Assembly: GCA_032718865.1 (NCBI GenBank)
Contig: JALUTQ010000038.1
Span: 682,001-746,000 of the forward strand
DNA: 64,000 bases
From: Tilletia caries
Lineage: Eukaryota; Basidiomycota; Exobasidiomycetes; Tilletiales; Tilletiaceae
Direction: 5' to 3'
The translations under genes and the position numbers were made by a program. Positions 45,894 through 56,157 of this stretch are shown here, in pieces (positions within the stretch are counted from its first letter, which is position 1; each line of letters opens with the position of its first letter). Below the pieces are notes generated by a model. That model was given only the letters and a program-made list of their open reading frames with translations. It was not told the DNA's origin and searched no databases.

Positions 45894-46647
45894 CCCACCC
45901 TCCCCCCCCTGTCTCAGCTAACCTGCCTACTGCCTACATAACAGGACTTCTCGATATGAACAGGTGCTCGACCATGTCGTTCCCGATGAGGGCGATCGGA
46001 TATGCAGATGGTGCGAGGCTCAGGGACTTGGCAGACATCACCGGTGTACTGGAGATTTTTTGCAGGGTCAGTGGGAAATGCTCGGTTATGAGGCTAGCCG
46101 TCGACCGCAGCGCTGCCACTCGCGCTCACTAATACCCCGACATCGGTCACATCCGTTCCATACTTCCATCAGAAAAAGGGGCGGAAGGAGGTGGGAAGAA
46201 GTGGCCAGTCATTCCAAATGTATCTCGCGCTGTCCATCTCTTTCTCCTCCCCCGTCTCTCTCCTTTCCTCTCATTTTCACCCCTTTGAATTCCTCCCCTA
46301 CTCCCTAGCTTTCCTCGAGCCTCGAATTTCATTTCCCATCCACACTGTCTTGTTTCTCGCTGGTCGGCCTTGGGCCTTGATGTGGGAGCCTGACGCATGG
46401 GACTATGGAAACATAATTGTGGGCTGTAGAGCCTGTCGATAGCGAAGCCGGTCCTGTTACCAGGCTATAGCCTGAAGGTTGGGGCTTCACGCACGGCGAA
46501 GGACTGGCAAGTGGACGGGGTGGGGACAAGCCCGAAATTTTATCTTAACTACGTTATTTTGCAGTTAAGGTTGTTTTTGTTTTCATTGCGCAACGATTTT
46601 TTTGACCGAGATGAAGTGAGCTTCGCCTTCGCGTCTTCGGATGCGGA

Positions 46648-46656
46648 CCATATAAA
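46648..46656 (+). promoter_or_regulatory. TATA box of the 46751 gene
   Basis: ATATAAAAG lies about 100 bp before the ATG at 46751, a normal TATA distance for a fungal gene with a short 5' UTR. Confidence 0.5.
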
Positions 46657-46750
46657 AGTCGACAGATTGTGGACGAATCTCGCCTCCCCAATTCTTTCCA
46701 GTCGCTCATCTCACCACTCAAGACCTTCCTTCGTCACACACCTCACCAAC

Positions 46751-47353
46751 ATGACGAAGACTCGAGCCCGCAGTGCCTCCAAGACATTTACACCTACCAC
46801 ACCTACCCCATCGAACCCCACTCCCGCGCGCCGCAATGCGGCATCGGCCGAGCTCGACGACCAGCCCGCCCGTCCTCGTCCCGTCGCAAGTTCTTCAGCG
46901 GTCGCATACCTCGACGCCCGCAACGGCACCCACAATTTCACCTTCAGCGTCGCGTCGGCGACCACGGAGGATCTCGTCAGCGAACTGACCACACGCGTCA
47001 AGACTCTCGACGAGCGCCTTCATGCCAGCGACAGGTAAGTCTCTTCCCTTCCCATTATCTCACGATATCTCCTCACTGACCATGTTTTTTTCATTGCTGA
47101 TTGCAGGAAGGTCTCGGAGTCGGTCGAAGCCGCCCGGGCTGAGAGTGCCTCCCTGCGCGAGGAGAAGGCTTCCCATCTCAACACCAAGCAGCAGCTCGCT
47201 CAGCTTGAGCTTACTTCAGAGGCCGACCTCAACTTTGCCAAGGACGCTCTCGCCATGGAGCGCGCGGCGCAGGCCGCCACGAAGGCCGACCTTAACGCGC
47301 TTCAAGCCTCGGTCCGCGCTTCGTTCGCCATTCTGCCCTCGGCTGAAGCCTGA
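46751..47353 (+). CDS. Hypothetical coiled-coil protein, two exons
   Basis: Exons 46751-47034 and 47107-47353 joined across a 72-bp GT-AG intron (GTAAGT...TTGCAG, with a CTGAC branch site) give 176 residues. Residues 1-60 are basic and Ser/Thr/Pro/Ala-rich (MTKTRARSASKTFTPTTPTP). From about residue 70 to the end is a long heptad-like helix (LVSELTTRVKTLDERLHAS, then REEKASHLNTKQQLAQLEL), a predicted coiled coil. The frame is open upstream to 46511 but the TATA box at 46648 supports 46751. No homologue is recognised. It may be a structural or gag-like accessory protein; similar short coiled-coil genes are common in basidiomycete repeats (inference). Confidence 0.7.
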
Positions 47354-47625
47354 GCGGTCAGCGGCATACCTTCCGACTCTCTCGGCTCCCATTCCTTCGG
47401 CCTTCTCTTGCATACCCTACGGCACACCGCACACCCCTCCTCAGCTCCTCTTGCATCCTCAGTTCTCACCCTCACATCCGTTCGTAATCCCTGTGTAGCA
47501 TCCCCCCCATGTACTCTCTCCCGCAACCCCCAGTCCCCCATCCTCGCATCTCATCGCAACTGAGTTCAAAGTCGTTTCTGTCATTCCTTTGCTCCTGAGT
47601 AGTATGACGCGCCGTTTTGATACAC

Positions 47626-47705
47626 CCATTTTTGACAATTGCCTTTTGACAAATGGCATTTGACAATTGCTTTTTGACAAATGACATTTGACATTTGACG
47701 TTTGC
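47626..47705 (+). repeat. Short direct repeats TTTGACAAATG
   Basis: About six alternating units TTTGACAATTGC and TTTGACAAATG in 80 bp, a degenerate tandem array. Confidence 0.7.
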
Positions 47706-47839
47706 TATGTGACCACCTCCTCCTCCTCGCACCACCGCTGCCCCGCTGCCCACCAGCCCACTGCATCACGCCCTCGACCGTTGCGGCCACATAGAAGACC
47801 GCGGTGGTCCCTGGTTTTGTCTCATCAGAGCTCTGCCGA

Positions 47840-48213
47840 GTCACTAGATAGTGAAGATAGTCTCAAACTCTCAAGAGTCTTACAAAGTGATGTGAAATGA
47901 GGAGTGTCTAATAAGATTATGAAGTGATGATAGCAACTGCGTAGTAAATCATTAGTTACTTTTCTGACTGGATAGTTACTTACTAGCGACTACCTTAACT
48001 TGGCAGTACTACTAGTGATAGAAAGTGACTTCAAGTTCAACATGAAGACGAACTCACTATCTCCATACTTTCTTCACTTTCCCGGCCCCGCCAAAGTGAA
48101 AGTTCACTATCTTTTTTTCGACGGCTCGGAGGCCAAAGTATAGTGAAAGTTTCACTACTAGTTCTCACTTCCAAGTTACCAAGTATACGAAATGAAGGAA
48201 GTTGCCGAGGCCT
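47840..48213. mobile_element. MITE-like element L (AGTGAAAGT/ACTAGT words)
   Basis: Rich in TAGTGAAAGT, AGTTACT and TAGTGATAG words and ending GTTGCCGAGGCCTGG, close to the GCCGAGCCCTG type termini. The left end is eroded (TGCCGAGTCACTAG near 47838 may be the remnant). It directly abuts family-E copy 2. Confidence 0.45.
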
Positions 48214-48711
48214 GGTGGTGGTATAAGTTGCTCTCAGAATTACTCTAATACGATCAGAGCTATGCATTCACCCTCCATCATTGTTGCGGTATTGACTCCA
48301 GTGCTACTTTTAAGCTCTCAGCGGATGATGATGCCTGTCTTATCCCCTGAGCGTGCCTCGACGATGCCTATTTTGTCGGGATTCCGCACATTTCCGCGGA
48401 TTTTGGCGGAATTCCGGCGGAGCACACCCAAAATGAGGTCACGTGACCCCTATTTTCGACCATCACGTGACCTCACAGCTCCGTCGGAATTTTCGCGGAA
48501 ATTCCGCCGGAATTGCCACATCATTTGACGACTCCGCGCTCCGCACTTTTGGCCAGTGGGCTCAGGATTGGGCGGGCTACGCGCTCCGGTCAAATCCGGC
48601 GGAGTCCTCCAGGTGGACTCTGTGCTTTTTGAAGACCAAAAAATCTCAAAAGTGAGCTCCGCGCTCCGCCTCCGAAACCTCAGCTCCGCGTCAACTCCGG
48701 GGACAACCTTA
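48214..48711. mobile_element. MITE family E, copy 2, left end lost
   Basis: Follows family-E copy 1 from its unique core (GGTATAAGTTGCTCTCAG) to the right terminus CTCCGGGGACAACCTTA. The left half is missing and replaced by element L. Confidence 0.75.
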
Positions 48712-48829
48712 GCTGTACTACGTTGCGAGGTGGTACGACGTCCTCCATTTAGAGCACGCGCCTTGTGCTTGGCCTTCCCAGCCTCTGACCGGCCCCGACG
48801 GCCTGGGGGACCTGCCATAACACTGGGCT

Positions 48830-49190
48830 AGGAGGAGAGAGGGGGAGAGCCAGAGAAGGACGAGGAGGACGAACGAGAAGAGGACGACAGGCGGGATGAG
48901 GACGACGAGCGAGACGACGAGTGGTAGGATGAGTGGTCGAACGTGGTGCGGGACGAGGACGAGCGGGAAAATAATCCTTGCTCCCTAATATCGTTGCGCA
49001 ACAATTCCAGACTTCAGGCAGGGAAAAAATAACTTCTGCGGCTCAACGAGAGAGACTCACTGATCATTCTCTCCACCACCACTTGGATCGTCAGGGGCAT
49101 AATTTAGGCGCTTCGCCTTCTCCGTTCTCTTGTCTTCAGAGGAACTTCTCTTCGTCGACAAGAGATTAACCCTGGCGATCCTTGGGGTGG
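48830..49190. other. No gene recognised
   Basis: Starts with a purine-rich GAGGACGA/GACGAGCGAG run (48840-48970), then non-repetitive sequence without supported coding. Confidence 0.35.
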
Positions 49191-49194
49191 TCGG

Positions 49195-49515
49195 TTCAAC
49201 ACTTCTATCCAAATCTGCCCTTGATCGATGCAGTCTGCCCTTGGTCCAGCAGTTCTCGTGTTCTTCAATATAACTTTCATCCAGAACAACCAACGTCTGC
49301 AGCCTTCGCCCTTCCACAACTCTCGACTTCCCTCGAGCCTCGACAAGATGACCTTGACCATTGACCACAAATAGTATACTTTAGTATACATCAAGCGCTT
49401 TGCAATGATCCTAGATACATCATTGTGGATGTTTCTAGGATCTCTTTTTATACTACTCTGAAAGTATAATAGAGTGTAAAAGAAGGATACATCCAGTATA
49501 CGATTTGAGTTATAT
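49195..49515. repeat. Repeat D copy 2 with family-C fragment
   Basis: 49205-49350 resembles 21935-22110; 49370-49515 contains AGTATACTTTAGTATAC and the CTAGATACATCATTGTGGATG segment that also occurs inside family-C copy 1 (about 31085-31125, inverted). The D-C association is seen twice. Confidence 0.5.
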
Positions 49516-49517
49516 AG

Positions 49518-50200
49518 TATCCCACCGGCCTTCCCCAGACTTTCTGAGTCCATGATTTTATGAAATATGAACAGGCAATAGGAAGTGGCAAGAAACACGC
49601 ATGCCTTGATCTTGCTTAATCATTAATGCTTGGTCCGGATTACGGATATCGTAAACTCGAATTCTCAAAAGGCAGGATTTCAAATGTGGTCTGTGGAATG
49701 CGGATTGCATACATAAACGATGGCCTACAGAACCCATTCAATCATTCAATTAATACCGACACCCGACGCGCCTGGCTTGCAGGGTAGCTTCGCTACTCTT
49801 CAAGCTCTCTGCAATGGTTTTCCACACAACATAGATGATGAGCAGATAGAACTCTCCAAACGTGTGATGTGACATGTGTATTTCGTACCAGCGTGCCTGA
49901 TCGGTGACCCACAGGCCAAAGTCGAGAAGCCATTATTGACTCCCGCCCTCCGCACCTCGCTCTCAAGGTAGCTTCGCTACCCTTCGAGCTCTTCGCCGCG
50001 GGTTGTCATACGTAAAATACATTTTTAGCTGATAAGCAGACGAAAATTTAATTTGACTAATGAAATTGCACTCAATTTTTGGATTGTAAATGCATTCGCT
50101 CGTTCAAGATCTTTCCACAAAAGTCAGAAAGGAAGCAATGCGGATTGCTACCTGACATGATGTATGAATACACATGACATGGAGTATTGTTATAAGGCCA
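49518..50200. repeat. Dispersed repeat M, copy 2
   Basis: Same landmark order as at 58828-59395, including GGTAGCTTCGCTACCCTTCGAGCTCT and the GTTATAAGGCCA(T/A)ATGC end near 50200. A family-H-like start (CAAGGCTCGGACAGTTACTT) follows at 50211. Confidence 0.55.
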
Positions 50201-50339
50201 TATGCGGACTCAAGGCTCGGACAGTTACTTACAGTTGTCCATTTTGGGTATACAGTACAGTACAGTTACAGTTATAAGTTACCGCCAGCGCCTACAGTAC
50301 AGCTACAGTTACAATTGAGTGACTTTAAGTTACTACAGT

Positions 50340-51059
50340 CAGGGCTCGGCACACTATGGGATTTTACGACTATTACGACTATAGCCTCATACGACTATGA
50401 GCGACTATAGCCATAGCCGCTGATAGTCGAACTTACGACTATGACTATGACTATGCTCCAGAAAATGTAAGACAATAGTCGCCATAGTCGTTAAAAATCT
50501 GGTCCAAAATTGATTTTGCGGCTATGGTCGGACAATAGCTGGACGTCAGGGGCTCAGGGCTATAGTCGCAGCAGGCAATGCCACTATAGTCCGACTATAG
50601 CATGTCATGGTCTGACGATAGCTTGGAGTTGCGAATATAGCCGCAGGCCGACCGGCACCGCTATAGTCAGACTATGACATTTATTGCCCATGAAACACTA
50701 TAGCCAGTCATAGTGCGACTATTATTGTTGGATAGTCAAACCATAGCCTGACTATATCCAATTTTAGACTATTAAAGGCGACCTACACTATAATTATTGA
50801 TAGTCTGAAATTTGGCGTGCAACTATAGTGCGAAAAGTATTGTCCCAAAGTCCGACTATAGTGGCGCACTGGCGTTCCAATTTTGGCTATAGTTGCACTA
50901 TAGTGCAAAATTTGGCTGCGCAACAGCCTGCGACTATAGTCGACTACGCCACTATAGTCAGACTTGCGACTATGACTATTTCGGATTTTCAAAAAACGCC
51001 TACGACTACGACTATGACTATGCCAAAAAACGTGCGACTATAGTCGGAGCCGAGCCCTG
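50340..51059. mobile_element. MITE family G, copy 2 (GACTATAGTC words), complete
   Basis: 720 bp, CAGGGCTCGGC...GCCGAGCCCTG, and almost entirely built of GACTATAGTC and ATAGTCGCA words. It is in inverse orientation to copy 1 (17741-19132) and uninterrupted. It interrupts AGTTACTTACAG-type sequence of family H. No 8-bp duplication found. Confidence 0.85.
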
Positions 51060-51388
51060 CACTAGGCGACTAAGAAACTAAGATTGTGACCCGTCCCTTA
51101 CCCTGTGGGGGCGGAGTATTCCCCGAACTTTATTACCGTTAGAAGTTAGAACTATCCGACTAAGCCTTAGTCCCGACTAGACTAGACTATGACTAAGAGT
51201 TTTTGGCATCCGACTATGACTAGGACTAAGGCCTCGCCAGTTCCGACTATAGTCGGTCTTAGTCTGTTAGTCAGACCCTTTTTTGGGGTTTTCGTCTGGG
51301 CTGAGATGCTTCATGCTTGGAACTTTGGAAGGTCCTCTTTTGCATTCACGAACTATTTCGAGTCGTGCATTTCGAATTAGCAGGAACA

Positions 51389-52089
51389 CATAATGAGTCG
51401 CACGTTTTTTGGCATAATCATAGTCGTAGTCGTAGGCGTTTTTTGAAAATCCGAAATAGTCATAGTCGCAAGTCTGACTATAGTGGCGTAGTCGACTATA
51501 GTCGCAGGCTTTTGCGCAGCCAAATTTTGCACTATAGTGTGACTATAGCCAAAATTGTAACGCCTGTGCGCCACTATAGTCGGACTTTGGGACAATAATT
51601 TTCGCACTATAGTTGCACGTCAAATTTCAGACTACAAATAGTTATGCTGTAGGTCGCCCTCAATTGCCTAAAATTGGATATAGTCAGACTATGGTTCGAC
51701 TATCCAACAATAATAGTCGCACTATGACTGGCTATAGTGTTTCATGGGCAATGGATGTCATAGTCTGACTATAGCGGTGGCGGTCGGGTCTACGGCTATA
51801 GTCGCAACTCCAAGCTATCGTCAGACCATGACATGCTATAGTCGGACTATAGCCGAATTGTTTGCTGCGACTATAGCCTTGACGTCCAGCTATTGTCCGA
51901 CTATAGTCGCAAAATCAATTTTAGACCAGATTTTTAACGACTATGGCGACTATTGTCTTACATTTTCTGGAGCATAGTCATAGTCATAGTCGTAAGTGCG
52001 ACTATCAGCGGCTATGGCTATAGTCGCTCATAGTCGTATGAGGCTATAGTCGTAATAGTCGTAAAATCCCATAGTCGTGCCGAGCCCTG
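51389..52089. mobile_element. MITE family G, copy 3, left terminus missing
   Basis: Runs parallel to copy 1 from GTCGCACGTTTTTTGGCATA to the right terminus GCCGAGCCCTG. The first roughly 18 bp with the left inverted repeat are absent. Confidence 0.8.
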
Positions 52090-52121
52090 GCCTAGTGGCT
52101 AGTTTTGCCGAGCCCTGGGAC

Positions 52122-52876
52122 CAAGGCTCGGCAACTTACCAACTTACCTAACTGCAACTGCGGGTAAGTTAACTTAATCTAGTTAAACTGTGACTAAAGT
52201 CTAAACTGCGGGCGGCGGAACCTCCGGAAAAATTAAGTCAACTTAAACTGTATGGCCCGGACACGGTGACTTATAGTTACTAGCAGTTGCCGTTCGCAAG
52301 CCGAAGATTTGACCCAATTTACAGTTACTCACAGCTACTTACAGTGCGAACTTATAGCTACTTATAGTTACTTATAGTTACTTAAAGTTACTCACAGTGC
52401 CCACAGTAGCTAATCACAACAATAGTAGTCAACTATTAATAACTGTATGCAGTAACTAACAATGACTGGAACAATTAACTTTTAACAACTGTGCCCACAG
52501 TAACTAATAATTACTGTAACAAGTAACTAAAAAGAACTAAAAAGCATGAGTCTTTGGAGGTAGTCAAGAGAGGAAACATGTACGAGCGAGCTCAGAGGCG
52601 GCAAAGTACGTGCCTAAAGGCAAAATGGAATAGTACCAGACATCTTGAGGCAGATATCGCGTGAATTGGGTGACTGAGGTCTGAGACGCAATTAAGTTAC
52701 TATAAATAACTGTAAGTAACGTATAGTGACAGGCTCAAAATTAAGTTAACTGTAATGATAGTAAGTGGCTAAACTGTGACTAAACTAAACTACGGGCGCC
52801 GACGCCGGGTTCCAACTGCAACTAAACTTAACTGCGGACCAAAAATGGACAACTTATAATAACTGGCCGAGCCTTG
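52122..52876. mobile_element. MITE family H (AGTTACTTA words)
   Basis: CAAGGCTCGGC...GCCGAGCCTTG, a perfect 11-bp inverted repeat around about 755 bp of AGTTACTTA, AACTGTAAC and TAACTAA words. Its ends are the same as those of family P although the interiors differ. A further GCCGAGCCCTGG at 52107-52118 just before it is the end of another, lost element. Confidence 0.7.
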
Positions 52877-52899
52877 GTGGAAAGCCTTGAGGAGCTACT

Positions 52900-54930
52900 A
52901 GGCCACAGGCGAGAATTCGGACTTTGTGAGATGGCGTCTCCTTGAAGTTGCGGAACTCGGTCGTGGTCCGCTGGAATCACAGGTCCATGCTGAACTAGCA
53001 AGTCTATGGTCAGAATCAACGAGTAAAGAGGAGGCCAGACTCACCGATGGGTCTGGATTGTGATAATAAGATGAGCTGCTATGACCTGTGCGATCGTCGG
53101 GGCGCTGAGGCCCCGGATTGCCGCGGATGTCGCGCTGGCCAGACCCCTGATACCCTCCCCAACAAGACAAGCTGCCAGCTTGGCCCTGACCCAGATTGTC
53201 GTAGGTGTCGCTTTGGCCAGACCCTGATATCCTTCTCATAACCTGAGTCGCCGACTTGACCCTGAACATAGCCGCGATGTTGCCCAGACTAAGGATGGGC
53301 CCGTAGCGCCCCAGAGTGCTCCGTACTCCCGGGCCCATACTCTGTGGCGCTCCGCTGACTTTCTGTGGTGCTCCGCGCTCCGTCTTTGTTCAGAGTTACA
53401 CCAGCATCTTACTCCTTACTCTGTAGCTGCAGAGCCCGGATACTCCGGGAGAGCTCCTTACTCCGGGAGATGATCTCACAAATCTCGAAATATGGTACGA
53501 TTTCAGAAACGTGTATGCTCATGATCAAGCTTGTAGCAGCTGTGGTTAAGAGAACAGACTGAGAGCGCTTGAAGAGTTGTTTTGGTCAGATTTAGACTGC
53601 GAGATAAAATTTGTAGAGATGAATTTTGAGAATTGACCCCAAAATACCCTCAAAATACTCATGTTTATGGGAAAATACCTTCCTCATAAGAAAAATGTGG
53701 AGGTCCCGGAGCGCCCCGGACTCCGGGGGTAGCTCCGTACTCCGTCACATTTCACAGGTATTTACTCCGTACTCCGGAGAATTTCTGCAACGCCCAGAGG
53801 TCAGCTCCGTACTCCAAGGAATTCCCCACAATGCTCAAAAATCAGCTCCGTGCTCCGGCAACGGTGAAGTAAACTCCCGATTCTCACTCCGTACTCCCAG
53901 CTCCCCCGGAGTGCGGTCTCGGTTAACCGGGGCGCTCGTGCAAAGTCGCTCCGGGGCTTACTCCGTGTTCATTCTTAGCCCAGACCCACCGCCCACCTCT
54001 GATCATTCGCCCTACCCGAACGTTGCCACTGAGAAGACACAGAGTTCCCGTGAGAATGGGACGAACCCCCGCGTCGCTTCTGCTTCGAATGGACCTGACC
54101 CTTCTTGTCACCGGAATATGGCTTCTGAGATCTGTTATTTTTACGGATGGTCCTATCAGGTCCTTGGCTGCCAGCGGCTGATATCCGCCGTGCGATGCGA
54201 GGGCATAGGATCCGTCTGATGCCCTAGATGGAAATCGCTGAAGGGTTCGCCCGCCAAATTGAAAAGGACGACAGCATTGCTCTCGAGCAAGCCCACTTCG
54301 GTGTGACCCGTGATGCTGCAGTGCGCTTCGATTGCGAGGGCCTTGTTCCTGAAGGGCCCGATCGATCCACGCTTCGTGAGTTGGCAGGGGAGGGGACCGT
54401 CGCCTGCGCTATAGAAGGTCATATCTTTATCCCAACGGAGCACGAACAGCTCGACGTTATGCATTTCGAGCTTCTTAAGGACGTCATAAGGCAAAGACCG
54501 ACCCTCGTAATGGAACTCTTTAAGCTCTTCAAGCCTGATGTCAGAGTCGCACCTGTCGAAAAGGTCGCGGAGTGACTTGCGGGGCGAGCTTTGCGGCGCG
54601 CTGGACTGCGAGCCTGAGGCGGATGAAACTGTCGCCAACCTCACGAGGAGTCATCGAAGCACGACGGTCTCTCTGCGGAGACTTTCTTCGATTGCACGCA
54701 AAATACAGGTGCGAGCTTCGACCTTTTTCTCGATCTCTTGAGTGATAAAGCGATGGAAGTATTGGAGCCAGACGCGTCTTCAATCGTTAGGCACGAAAGA
54801 GAGTGCGCCAGACCTTATTAGCTGCGACCCCAACATGGTGGAGGAGGCGATCACGGATGCTAGCTCCGTTGCTCTCACTAATACTGTCGAAGAGGCCATG
54901 GAAGGCGGCTCAAATTGCAATCTCTCTGAT
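52900..54930 (-). pseudogene. Unknown minus-strand gene split by a MITE
   Basis: From about 54930 leftward a helical segment (FHRFITQEIEKKVEARTCIL) reaches an in-frame TGA near 54648. A clean frame of about 160 codons follows (54644-54156; PRKSLRDLFDRCDSDIRLEE, LPYDVLKKLEMHNVELFVL). Then comes a basic Ser/Gly/Gln-rich tail that is cut by family-B copy 6 and resumes beyond it (DTYDNLGQGQAGSLSCWGG, QRDIRGNPGPQRPDDR), ending at a GTGAGT donor near 53045. No domain is recognised. The low-complexity RG/GQ tail resembles RNA-binding or Gag-like tails, but this is weak. Confidence 0.42.
53290..53977. mobile_element. hAT-type MITE family B, copy 6
   Basis: 688 bp, TAAGGATGGGC...GTTCATTCTTA (imperfect right end) with a perfect 8-bp duplication GCCCAGAC (53282-53289, 53978-53985). 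Its interior is that of copies 2 and 3 with one CTCCG block missing. It lies inside the minus-strand gene remnant. Confidence 0.92.
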
Positions 54931-54994
54931 CTCTGAAGACACACAGCATCACTACGGCAGCGTATGTATTTTACCTACAGCTTACAGCCAGAAG

Positions 54995-55586
54995 CAGTGC
55001 TCGGCAAAAAAGTCATATTTAGGATTCATATTTATGACATGACAGGATAGGATCATATTTATTTATATGACGTGACCAGGTTTTGGCCGAAAAAATAGCA
55101 GTCACATTTAGATGACATATCACTTGACATGATCGGGTATGACTAACCATGACCACATATGACCAGCCTAATTTCGCTCATATTTGACACGACCATATAT
55201 GATCCTATATGATCATATATGACCTGATAAACATGACCAGCACTATCGATTTGGCCGCGCAGGTTTTTAAAATCAGATATGACCAAAATGAGCATATATG
55301 ACATCCATACGGTCATACATGATCGTATATGACACGAAAGACTTATCAGATTTGGCCACGCAAGTCATTGTTCCAAATAAGATATGACCAATATGATCCA
55401 TATGATCGTACATAACACGGGAAACTCATATTTTTGGGGGTCGAAATTTTGTGGTCATATAGGATCATATAGGATCATATATGACCAAGTCTTAAATATG
55501 AAACATGACTCTGCGATTTTGGCACGTAGTCTTATATGACATGACATATAAATTTGAGGTCCAAATATGACATGTGCCGAGCACTT
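54995..55586. mobile_element. hAT-type MITE family I (CATATATGATC words), complete
   Basis: 592 bp, CAGTGCTCGGCA...TGCCGAGCACTT with a perfect 8-bp duplication GCCAGAAG (54987-54994, 55587-55594). Interior is TCATATATGACC/ATATGATCATAT words. Confidence 0.92.
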
Positions 55587-55625
55587 GCCAGAAGCGTAAT
55601 TATGGTTCGCGCAGCAGCAAAAGTC

Positions 55626-55973
55626 CAAGGATCGGCAACTATATTCATAGTTCAATATGTGTCTATGATAACTATATAGTAGTGATAACTTGACTATACT
55701 TTGGGCGACGAGGCCGCCCAGAAAAAATAGTAGCCATAACTTTTTCAGATCGGCGCGGAGTGACAACAGTTGAGATAGTTATGAAAACCCACATTTGACT
55801 GAGATAGCTACCAGATAGTTACTATCTAGTAGCTCTAGATACTCATAGCCGCATACAGTGCCCATTTCAGTTATTCATAGCCACATAAAGTGACTATTTC
55901 ACCAAAATGTAATTTTTATTCTGGACAGGGCCTGGCTGAGATAGTTGCGGGATAGATACTATGTAGTAGCTCT
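55626..55973. mobile_element. MITE family P, copy 2, right part missing
   Basis: Starts CAAGGATCGGCA and follows family-P copy 1 through GTGATAACTTGACTATACTT, GGCGACGAGGCCG and ATAGTTACTATCTAGTAGCTC until about 55973. It holds the uninterrupted site that family A entered in copy 1. It ends about 185 bp before the Fanzor reading frame. Confidence 0.72.
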
Positions 55974-56157
55974 GTCACGACCCTGACCGGAGACCACAGA
56001 CTCCAAGACACATTTCCTCTTCGCTTCCGTCCTCGTACATAATCCACCTTATCTCTCACGCTCGATTTCTCTTCATTTCTAGCTTCCCCCAACAAAACAG
56101 GGCCTCGGCCTCGGCCTCGACCCTTACACAGATCTACTGCCTTCTTCCCCATCCTGA

